Shown here in pieces: positions 56,928 through 64,000 of a DNA stretch of 64,000 nt. Location of the stretch: assembly GCF_001500315.1 (NCBI RefSeq), contig NZ_LLER01000020.1, forward strand, positions 124,001-188,000, written 5' to 3'. Made by a program: the position numbers and the translations under genes. Source of the DNA: Staphylococcus auricularis. GTDB lineage: Bacteria > Bacillota > Bacilli > Staphylococcales > Staphylococcaceae. The notes beneath the pieces are model-generated. The model saw only the letters and a program-made list of their open reading frames with translations. It searched no databases and was not told where the DNA came from. Within the stretch, counting starts at the first letter, position 1. Each line of letters starts with the position of its first letter.

Positions 56928-58916
56928 GAACATAATCCTGGATACAATCCAACAAAAACAAAACCAGGTAAACAAGTGAGTGTTAATCAAACAGGAGATC
57001 AAAATATTCCGCAAGGGAGTAAATTTGAAATTCCACAAACACCACAAGGTTGGAATGCGAATATTGATCAAAACAACGGAACAATCACAGTAACACCGCC
57101 ATCAAATACAAAACCAGGAACAAAACAAGATATTCCGGTTAAAGTCACATATCCAGATGGCACAGTAGATAATACAAATGCACAAATTGAAGTTGTATCT
57201 GATCAAGCTGGAGATTATGAACCAGGATACAACCCATCAACAACAAATCCAGGCAAACCAGTAGAAGTTGATCAAACAGGTGCACCAAACTTACCGCAAG
57301 GTACAGAATTTGAAGTTCCTAAACAAGGTATTCCTGAAGGCTGGGAAGCAACAGTAGGAGAAGACGGTAAATTAGTAGTAACACCATCAAAAGATATCGA
57401 ACCAGGTACAACAGAAGACATTCCAGTTAAAGTCAAATATCCAGATGGTTCAACAGATGATGCACCAGCGAAAGTTACTGTTAAAGATACAGAGGCAAAT
57501 CAATATGACCCAGGATATGAAGATACAACAACAAACCCTGGTAAACCGGTAGAATTACCACAAACAGGAGAAGTACCAGATGGAACACACTTTGAAAAAC
57601 CAAGTGATATTCCAGAAGGATGGGATGTAGATGTAGATCCAAATGATGGAACTACAACAGTAACGCCACCGGCGGATGCACAACCAGGTGACGAAGCAAA
57701 CATTCCAGTCAAAGTCAAATATCCAGATGGCCAAGTGAAGACGCACCAGCGAAAGTTACTGTCAAAGATACAGAGGCAAATCAACATGAACCAGGTTATG
57801 AAGATGAAACAACAAACCCTGGTAAACCAGTAGATGTACCACAAACAGGAGATACAGACCTACCAGATGGCACACACTTTGATGGACCAGGTGAAGTACC
57901 AGAAGGATGGGATGTAGATGTAAATCCAGATAACGGTACAACAACAGTAACGCCACCGGCGGATGCGAAACCAGGCACAGAAGTGGAAGTACCAGTCAAA
58001 GTTACTTATCCAGATGGTTCAACAGAAGACGTTCCGGTTAAAGTAACAGTAGATTCAAATCAAGCTGGAGAACATGAGCCAGGTTACGAAGACGCAACAA
58101 CAAAACCAGGTAAACCAGTAGATGTACCACAAACAGGAGATACAGACTTACCAGATGGCACACACTTTGATGGACCAAGTGAAGTACCAGAAGGATGGGA
58201 TGTAGATGTAAATCCAGATGATGGTACAACAACAGTAACGCCACCGGCGGATGCAAAACCAGGCACAGAAGTGGAAGTACCAGTCAAAGTTACTTATCCA
58301 GATGGCACAACAGAAGATGTTCCAGTTAAAGTAACAGTAGATTCAAATCAAGCTGGAGAACATGAGCCAGGTTACGAAGACGCAACAACAAAACCAGGTA
58401 AACCAGTAGATGTACCACAAACAGGAGATACAGACTTACCAGATGGCACACACTTTGATGGACCAAGTGAAGTACCAGAAGGTTGGGATGTAGATGTAAA
58501 TCCAGATGATGGTACAACAACAGTAACGCCACCGGCAGATGTTAACCCAGGTACAGAAATAGAAGTACCAGTTAAAGTCACTTATCCAGATGGCACAACA
58601 GAAGATGTACCGGTTAAAGTGACAGTGAGTCCAAATGACGCTCAAAGTCATACACCTAATTATGATGGTGCCTCAACAAAACCAGGCAATCCAGTAGATG
58701 TACCACAAACAGGAGATGTACCAGACGGTACTGAATTTGAAGTTCCTGAAGATGGTATTCCTGAAGGTTGGGATGTAAATGTAAATCCAGATGATGGTAC
58801 AACAACAGTAACGCCACCGGCGGACGCAGAACCAGGAACTGAAGCAGAAATTCCAGTTAAAGTCACTTACCCAGATGGATCAACTGAAGAAGTACCAGTT
58901 AAAGTAACAGTTGAAG
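56928..58916 (+). repeat. Seven tandem ~288-bp YPDG/Rib-like repeats
   Basis: Units start at 56928, 57213, 57501, 57782, 58070, 58358 and 58646. Each encodes PGY..TT.PGKPV.V.QTG, then [15 protein letters not shown] and ends [10 protein letters not shown]...VPVKVTV, the YPDG/Rib type of stalk domain. Unit lengths are 285, 288, 281, 288, 288, 288 bp and the last shorter; the 281-bp unit lacks two codons and carries the one-base frameshift. Units five and six are nearly identical, indicating recent duplication. Confidence 0.88.
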
Positions 58917-58925
58917 AAGATGACG

Positions 58926-59055
58926 AAGGAGATGCAGATGCCGATGCAGACTCAGATGCAGATGCCGACGCTGACGCAGATGCCGATTCAGACGCAGATG
59001 CAGACGCTGACGCCGATGCTGATACAGACGCAAACTCTGACTCAGATTCAGATGA
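58926..59055 (+). repeat. Asp-Ala/Asp-Ser dipeptide repeat, wall-spanning region
   Basis: A ~43-residue run of DA and DS dipeptides (GATGCAGATGCC-type hexamers) between the last stalk repeat and LPDTG. It is the equivalent of the SD region that threads Clf/Sdr proteins through peptidoglycan, here with Ala prevailing over Ser. Confidence 0.85.
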
Positions 59056-59201
59056 AGAAACATTACCTGATACAGGTAATAACAACAGTCCACAAAATGC
59101 TACATTACTTGGTAGCTTGTTCGCTGGATTAGGTTCATTATTCTTACTCGGTAGACGCCGTAAAAACAATAATGAAGAAAAATAATCATCAATAAATGAT
59201 G

Positions 59202-59232
59202 AGCCAGGCCCTTCATTGGGCCTGGCTTTTTT
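59202..59232 (+). terminator. Terminator of the surface-protein gene
   Basis: AGCCAGGCCC (59202-59211) pairs perfectly with GGGCCTGGCT (59218-59227), then TTTTTT. Confidence 0.92.
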
Positions 59233-59462
59233 ATGTTTTAAATGAAAGAATATAAAACTACTATATATAATGAAAGAATTGGAATTTGGTGGTTCGATTC
59301 CACTATTTATACATATTTGGGTAATGTATTAATATAAAGGTTAATTAAAGTGACAAATTGAAAAGTGTGCTGTTACTATCAATATAAATAACCCAGAAGT
59401 TATATAATCATGTTAATTTCAACATGAAATTTTTATACATAAACAGTTAAGGAGCGATGACG

Positions 59463-59942
59463 ATGGCAAAACGTAAGAAAACAAATGCGATGCGTATCTT
59501 GGATCGAGAAAAAATTGATTATATTGTCAATGAGTATAAAGTTGATGAAGCGCATTTAGATGGGGTAACAGTGGCCCACGAGGTTGGTGTCGATGAATCG
59601 GAAGTATATAAAACATTAGTTTTAGAAAACGCTAACCATGAGCACTTTGTGTTCGTTATTCCGGTGAATCAATCCTTAGACATGAAAGTGGCTGCTCAGG
59701 CAGTGAATGAGAAAAAGCTCAATTTAATGCCACTTGAAGATCTTAAACGTGTGACTGGTTATATCAGAGGAGGTTGTTCTCCGATTGGTATGAAAAAAGC
59801 ATTTCCTACAGTTATCGATACGTCAGCAGAATCAAAATCTTCTATTTATATTAGTGGTGGAGAAAGAGGGACACAAATTTATATTGCAGTACAAGATTTG
59901 ATTCATCTCACGCATGCGCAACTTTCAAACGTGACACAATAA
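59463..59942 (+). CDS. ybaK: Cys-tRNA(Pro)/Cys-tRNA deacylase, YbaK/EbsC type
   Basis: 159 residues from the ATG at 59463, 8 bases after AAGGAG; an ATG at 59457 is too close. YbaK fold with VYKTLVLENANHEHFVFVIP, LMPLEDLKRVTGYIRGGCSP and GMKKAFPTVID. It removes cysteine mischarged onto tRNA(Pro). The same gene precedes fruRKA in S. aureus. Confidence 0.9.
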   Translation: MAKRKKTNAMRILDREKIDYIVNEYKVDEAHLDGVTVAHEVGVDESEVYKTLVLENANHEHFVFVIPVNQSLDMKVAAQAVNEKKLNLMPLEDLKRVTGYIRGGCSPIGMKKAFPTVIDTSAESKSSIYISGGERGTQIYIAVQDLIHLTHAQLSNVTQ

Positions 59943-60005
59943 TAAGTATGTTCAAGTGTCGTTAATGAAACATGAGAGTTAGCCTACACATATAATAATT
60001 CACAG

Positions 60006-60042
60006 TGGCCACATCATTATTAAAAGTGATGTGGCTATATTA
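60006..60042 (+). terminator. Terminator after ybaK
   Basis: GCCACATCA (60008-60016) pairs with TGATGTGGC (60027-60035); the tail TATATTAT is weak. Confidence 0.65.
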
Positions 60043-60102
60043 TGGAAATAGGCGAAAAAAATACTTATTTAAGACATTCCACAGCTAATATGATATTTAT
60101 AA

Positions 60103-60179
60103 AACGTTCAAAAGCAATGACTGTTTTTGAATGTTTTTGATTAAAATTGATTGAAATGTATCCGCTTTCGTTTTATAAT
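60103..60179 (+). promoter_or_regulatory. fruRKA promoter with candidate FruR operator and cre-like site
   Basis: TTGAAA (60151-60156), 17-base spacer and TATAAT (60174-60179) form the promoter. Upstream, AACGTTCAAAA (60103-60113) and TTTTGAATGTT (60125-60135) are inverted (10 of 11 match), a likely site for the DeoR-type FruR. ATGTATCCGCTTTCG (60156-60170) in the spacer fits a cre with two mismatches. Confidence 0.6.
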
Positions 60180-60201
60180 ACAAATCAAGAGAGGTGCAAA
60201 G

Positions 60202-60960
60202 ATGATAACAGAAAAACGTCATGAGTTGATTTTGACAGAGTTAGCGAAAAAAGATTTCTTAACATTGCAAGAATTAATAGATCGCACAGGTTGTAGTGCT
60301 TCAACTGTACGTAGGGACTTGTCTAAATTACAACAAATGGGTAAGTTATCACGCGTGCATGGGGGTGCAACATTAGATACCTCTTCTAAACTTGAACCCA
60401 ATCTTATAGATAAAAGATCACAGAACTTGAGGGAAAAACAAGCGATTGGCAAGCTTGCTGCGAATTTGATACATGACAACGATTGTATCTTTATCGACGC
60501 GGGTTCAACCACTTTGGAAATGATCCCTTATATCACTGCACGTGATCTGACGGTAGTGACTAATGGGTTAACACACGTTGAAGAACTGTTAAAACAAGGG
60601 ATTAAGACATTTATCGTAGGGGGACATGTTAAATCGACAACACTCGCGACAATTGGAGGTAGTGCACTCGACACGTTACGACGCTATCGTTTTGACAAAG
60701 CATTTTTAGGCATTAATGGTATTGATGTAAACCATGGACTAACGACACCAGATGAACAAGAAGCTTTAGTTAAAGAATATGCGATGCGTCTCAGTCAGCA
60801 AAGTTATGTCTTAGCCGACCACACGAAATATCATCGCCGATATTTTGCCCATGTAGCGACTTCGGATCAACTTTCTATCATAGCTTCAACTCAAGTCGCA
60901 CAACTCGACTGTTATGAACAATTACAGCAACAATATTCAATTATAGGAGGAGCAAAATGA
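60202..60960 (+). CDS. fruR: Fructose operon repressor FruR (DeoR family)
   Basis: 252 residues from the ATG at 60202 with GAGAGG upstream; the longer reading to 60151 would run through the promoter. Winged helix LTLQELIDRTGCSASTVRRD in residues ~18-40 and a DeoR sugar-phosphate sensor domain (DAGSTTLEMIPYI). Fructose-1-phosphate is the usual inducer. It overlaps fruK by four bases (ATGA). Confidence 0.93.
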   Translation: MITEKRHELILTELAKKDFLTLQELIDRTGCSASTVRRDLSKLQQMGKLSRVHGGATLDTSSKLEPNLIDKRSQNLREKQAIGKLAANLIHDNDCIFIDAGSTTLEMIPYITARDLTVVTNGLTHVEELLKQGIKTFIVGGHVKSTTLATIGGSALDTLRRYRFDKAFLGINGIDVNHGLTTPDEQEALVKEYAMRLSQQSYVLADHTKYHRRYFAHVATSDQLSIIASTQVAQLDCYEQLQQQYSIIGGAK

Positions 60961-61880
60961 TTTACACCGTGACCTTTAATCCGTCTGTTGACTATATTAT
61001 GCATTTAGACGGCTTTAATATCAGTGAATTGAATCGAGCAACGACTACACATAAATTTGCTGGAGGAAAAGGTATTAATGTTTCTCGTGTGTTGCGCACA
61101 TTAAACGTAACCTCAACTGCACTAGGGTTCATTGGTGGCTTTACGGGAGAATTTATCGTTGACACTTTGAAACAATCATATATTAATGAAGCTTTTGTGC
61201 GAATTAACGATGACACACGTATGAATGTGAAGTTGAAAACAGGCCAAGAAACAGAAGTTAATGCACCCGGACCAATGATTACAACCGATCAATTTGAAAC
61301 ATTAATGGATCAAATCAAACAAACAACCGAACAAGATACAGTCATCGTAGCAGGTAGTATTCCTAAAAGCATTCCATCAGATGTGTATGGCCAAATTGCA
61401 AAAATTACACAACAAACAGGTGCACAACTCGTGGTTGATGCGGAAAAAGATTTGCTAGAAACAGTGTTACCTTATCAACCGCTGTTCATTAAACCAAATA
61501 AAGATGAACTGGAGCACATGTTTGATACAACCATTCAATCTGATGAAGATGTTCTATATTATGGAAGAAAAATACTCGAACGCGGTGCCCAAGCAGTCAT
61601 CATCTCTTTAGGTGGTGACGGAGCGATTTATCTTGATCAAAATCAAAGCTTAAAAGCAACGATTCCAAAAGGACAGGTCGTAAACACTGTGGGTTCAGGT
61701 GATAGTACGGTTGCAGGTATGGTCGCTGGCCTTGATGCTGGATTATCTATTAACGATGCATTTCGCCAAGCCGTATCAGCAGGTACAGCTACAGCTTATA
61801 ACGATGATTTAGCAACTGCAGAAGGGATTCAAGACGTTCAATCACAAGTAACGATTGCAACACTAGATGGGAGTGAATAG
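60957..61880 (+). CDS. fruK: 1-phosphofructokinase
   Basis: 307 residues, PfkB/ribokinase family. TFNPSVDYIMHL, FAGGKGINVSRVLRTL and NTVGSGDSTVAGMVAG, whose Asp is the catalytic base. It phosphorylates fructose-1-phosphate to fructose-1,6-bisphosphate. One base separates it from fruA. Confidence 0.94.
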   Translation: MIYTVTFNPSVDYIMHLDGFNISELNRATTTHKFAGGKGINVSRVLRTLNVTSTALGFIGGFTGEFIVDTLKQSYINEAFVRINDDTRMNVKLKTGQETEVNAPGPMITTDQFETLMDQIKQTTEQDTVIVAGSIPKSIPSDVYGQIAKITQQTGAQLVVDAEKDLLETVLPYQPLFIKPNKDELEHMFDTTIQSDEDVLYYGRKILERGAQAVIISLGGDGAIYLDQNQSLKATIPKGQVVNTVGSGDSTVAGMVAGLDAGLSINDAFRQAVSAGTATAYNDDLATAEGIQDVQSQVTIATLDGSE

Positions 61881-61881
61881 C

Positions 61882-63819
61882 ATGAGAATCACAGAGTTAT
61901 TAACGAAAGATACCATTGCGATGGATTTAGCGTCCTCAAACAAAGATGGTGTCATTGATGAATTAGTCAATCAGCTTAACCAAGCAGGAATTTTAAATGA
62001 TGTAGAAGCTTATAAAGAAGCCATTCATAATCGTGAATCTCAAAGTACAACAGGTATTGGAGAGGGGATTGCGATTCCACACGCAAAGGTTGCAGCAGTA
62101 GATAAACCGGCCATTGCGTTTGGTAAATCTAAAGCAGGAGTGGATTATCAAAGTTTAGATATGCAGCCAGCTCATTTATTCTTTATGATCGCTGCACCAG
62201 AGGGTGGGGCACAAACGCACTTAGATGCTTTAGCAAAATTATCAGGTGTTTTAATGGATGATCAAGTTCGCCAAGCTTTATTAGATGCAACATCACCTGA
62301 AGAGATTTTAAACATCATTAATCAAGCAGATGACGAAGCGACAGACGAGGAAACAGCAGAAGCAGAAACGACTACTGCACCTGTCGATTCTGATGAACCA
62401 TACGTTTTAGCTGTGACTGCTTGTCCAACAGGTATCGCACATACGTATATGGCGAAAGATTCACTGAAAAAGCAAGCCGAAGCGATGGGTATTAAGATTA
62501 AAGTAGAAACAAATGGTTCAGGTGGGGTTAAAAATCGTTTAACCTCCGATGATATCGAGCAAGCGACAGGAATTATCGTCGCTGCAGATGTGCACGTTGA
62601 AACAGACCGCTTTGATGGTAAAAACGTGGTAGAAGTTCCGGTTGCTGATGGTATTAAACGACCAGAAGCACTCATCAACCAAGCGTTAGATACTTCTCGC
62701 CAACCTTTTGTTGCGCGTGGAGACAGCAATCAAAAATCAGCACAAAATAGTGGAGAAAAACAAGGCGTTGGGAAAACCATTTATAAACACTTAATGAATG
62801 GTGTATCTAACATGTTACCGCTTGTCATCGCAGGTGGTATCCTCATGGCGATTGTATTTTTAATCGGACCTAACTCATTTGATCCGAAAAGTGGTCAATA
62901 CAATGAGTTTGCAGCGCAATTATGGAAAATTGGTAACGAAAGTGCATTTGCCTTAATTATTCCAATCTTGTCTGGTTTCATTGCGCGTAGTATTGCGGAT
63001 AAACCTGGTTTTGCAGCTGGTTTAGTCGGTGGTATGTTAGCAGTTGCAGGTGATTCTGGTTTCCTAGGTGGTTTGATTTCCGGTTTCTTAGCTGGTTACT
63101 TAACACAAGGTATTAAATATTCCGTTAAATGGTTACCTCAATCATTAGAAGGTTTGCAACCCACATTAATTTATCCGTTAATTTCTGTCGCGATCACTGG
63201 ATTACTTATGATTTACGTCATCAATCCGCCGGCATCTTGGTTAAATAATCTATTGATAGATGGACTAAACAGTTTATCTGGTGCAAACATTGTTATCCTC
63301 GGCTTTGTAATTGGTGCGATGATGGCTATCGATATGGGCGGGCCATTTAATAAAGCGGCCTATGTCTTTTCTACAGCAGCGTTAACAGCGGGTAATACAG
63401 CGCCGATTACTGCAGCAATGGTGGGCGGTATGGTGCCACCGATTGCAATCGCAACGGCAATGATTATGTTCCGCAAGAAATTTACGAAAGAACAAAAAGG
63501 TTCTATTGCACCTAACTACATTATGGGACTTTCATTTATCACTGAAGGTGCAATTCCATTTGCAGCGGCAGACCCATTACGTGTCATTCCTTCTATGATG
63601 GTGGGTTCTGGTATTGCAGGTGCTATTGCGTTAGGTTTAGGCTCTGCAATTAGCGCGCCTCATGGTGGTATTGTAGTTATATTCGCAGATTTTGTTCATG
63701 TACCTCAAACATTACTTGCTATTGTGATTGGCTCAATTGTTTCAGCGATCATTTATGACTTATTAAAACCGAGAGTGACTAGTGTAGAAAAAGCAGCGTC
63801 CCAATCTATGGATGAATAA
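61882..63819 (+). CDS. fruA: Fructose-specific PTS enzyme IIABC
   Basis: 645 residues from the ATG at 61882 (GGGAGTG upstream). EIIA in residues 1-150 with the phospho-His67 in GIGEGIAIPHAK. EIIB at ~172-275 with phospho-Cys181 in VTACPTGIAHTYMA. EIIC at ~300-640 with eight to ten helices. It imports fructose and delivers fructose-1-phosphate inside. Last gene of fruRKA. Confidence 0.95.
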   Translation: MRITELLTKDTIAMDLASSNKDGVIDELVNQLNQAGILNDVEAYKEAIHNRESQSTTGIGEGIAIPHAKVAAVDKPAIAFGKSKAGVDYQSLDMQPAHLFFMIAAPEGGAQTHLDALAKLSGVLMDDQVRQALLDATSPEEILNIINQADDEATDEETAEAETTTAPVDSDEPYVLAVTACPTGIAHTYMAKDSLKKQAEAMGIKIKVETNGSGGVKNRLTSDDIEQATGIIVAADVHVETDRFDGKNVVEVPVADGIKRPEALINQALDTSRQPFVARGDSNQKSAQNSGEKQGVGKTIYKHLMNGVSNMLPLVIAGGILMAIVFLIGPNSFDPKSGQYNEFAAQLWKIGNESAFALIIPILSGFIARSIADKPGFAAGLVGGMLAVAGDSGFLGGLISGFLAGYLTQGIKYSVKWLPQSLEGLQPTLIYPLISVAITGLLMIYVINPPASWLNNLLIDGLNSLSGANIVILGFVIGAMMAIDMGGPFNKAAYVFSTAALTAGNTAPITAAMVGGMVPPIAIATAMIMFRKKFTKEQKGSIAPNYIMGLSFITEGAIPFAAADPLRVIPSMMVGSGIAGAIALGLGSAISAPHGGIVVIFADFVHVPQTLLAIVIGSIVSAIIYDLLKPRVTSVEKAASQSMDE

Positions 63820-63833
63820 TTTAAATGAATTTC

Positions 63834-63875
63834 ACACGGTGTTCCTAATATCAGGAATACCGTGTTTTTTGTTTT
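63834..63875 (+). terminator. Terminator of fruRKA
   Basis: ACACGGTGTTCCT (63834-63846) pairs with AGGAATACCGTGT (63853-63865) with one mismatch, then TTTTT. The last 125 bases of the window are an AT-rich upstream region of a gene outside it; none starts here. Confidence 0.88.
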
Positions 63876-64000
63876 AGTAAAAGTGTAATTCCTAGAAATT
63901 CCATGTATTTATGCATTTGTTTTAAATATTTTTAAAATGACGAGTAATATAATGTGTTAACTTTTTCATTATTGTACAATGAAGATAATCATAAAAAGAA

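Larger units (their letters stand above)
54934..59185 (+). pseudogene. LPXTG surface adhesin (L-type lectin plus YPDG/Rib-like repeats), disrupted by a stop and two frameshifts
   Basis: Intact, this would be ~1,417 residues. Order: signal peptide with a YSIRK-type motif written [16 protein letters not shown]; an acidic Ser/Glu/Asp region (to ~56030); a bacterial L-type lectin domain (~56090-56925; [14 protein letters not shown]); seven ~96-aa repeats; an Asp-Ala/Ser run; sorting signal LPDTG, hydrophobic stretch, basic tail. Lesions: an in-frame TAA at 55291; loss of one base in A6 at 56260-56265, shifting frame 1 to 3; one-base loss near 57731, shifting 3 to 2. All other genes in the window are intact, so assembly error is less likely than decay. 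As read, only a ~119-residue secreted peptide would be made. Confidence 0.85.

Noticed and set aside
57500-58866. Several minus-strand frames of 60-114 codons opposite the adhesin repeats
   Set aside because: They recur with the repeat period and are antisense shadows of the Pro/Thr/Asp-rich repeats.
58867-59169. Minus-strand Ser/Ala-rich 100-codon frame
   Set aside because: Antisense of the Asp-Ala repeat; no ribosome site and purely repetitive.
62322-62729. 135-codon minus-strand frame in fruA
   Set aside because: Antisense to the EIIA-EIIB linker and EIIB domain; Ser/Ala-rich shadow.

Overview
The window is chromosomal DNA of a Staphylococcus species other than S. aureus. It is moderately AT-rich, and nearly every protein reads as a close relative of a staphylococcal protein: MnhG2, TarA/B/D/G/H, MntABC/MntR, AbcA, NupC, FhuCBG, MgrA, NorA, FruRKA. 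Gene order largely follows the S. aureus segment from mnh2 to fruA. The species cannot be fixed from the sequence alone. No phage, IS element, CRISPR array, tRNA or rRNA was found, so this is core backbone with local rearrangements. Comparisons with S. aureus gene order are from memory.

Layout. 1-2.9 kb: end of the Mnh2 antiporter operon and a large CPA1-type Na+/H+ antiporter. 3.0-8.7 kb: tarA, an M50-like peptidase, mntR and mntABC with an MntR operator, followed by a long structured 3' region that I interpret as an RsaC-like sRNA. This block appears inverted relative to S. aureus. 8.7-11 kb: a catabolite-controlled micropeptide candidate (26 aa, with a perfect cre), an NAD formate dehydrogenase, and an MpsC/DUF2294 protein with a structured RNA between the last two. 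11-15.9 kb: wall teichoic acid genes tarH, tarG, tarB, tarX, tarD. 16-23.2 kb: abcA (no pbp4 beside it), nupC, a minus-strand RsaD-like sRNA with a CodY-like box, yitT, an EamA transporter and a divergent MocR regulator. 23.3-28.5 kb: Fur-boxed fhuCBG and the PTS-dependent dihydroxyacetone kinase dhaKLM. 28.6-43.4 kb: mostly transport and housekeeping genes (ykvI, esterase, phosphate transporter pair, LysM-CHAP amidase, yebC, LysR/MFS). The graXRS-vraFG genes expected before the phosphate transporter are absent. 43.4-52.3 kb: small enzymes and membrane proteins, uppP, mgrA, a CobW GTPase. 52.4-59.2 kb: norA, then a large LPXTG surface adhesin gene (L-type lectin domain plus seven YPDG/Rib-like repeats) broken by one in-frame stop and two single-base frameshifts. 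59.4-64 kb: ybaK-type deacylase and the fruRKA fructose PTS operon.

Themes. Much of the window serves the cell envelope: teichoic acid primer synthesis and export, AbcA, UppP, a secreted amidase, a wall-anchored adhesin, and MgrA, which in S. aureus controls norA, abcA and surface proteins. A second theme is metal, carbon and nucleotide acquisition under classical repressors (MntR, Fur, CcpA, FruR, CodY, perhaps PurR). The most notable items are the decayed adhesin, the cre-controlled micropeptide, the formate dehydrogenase/MpsC pair with its intervening RNA, and the two sRNA candidates.
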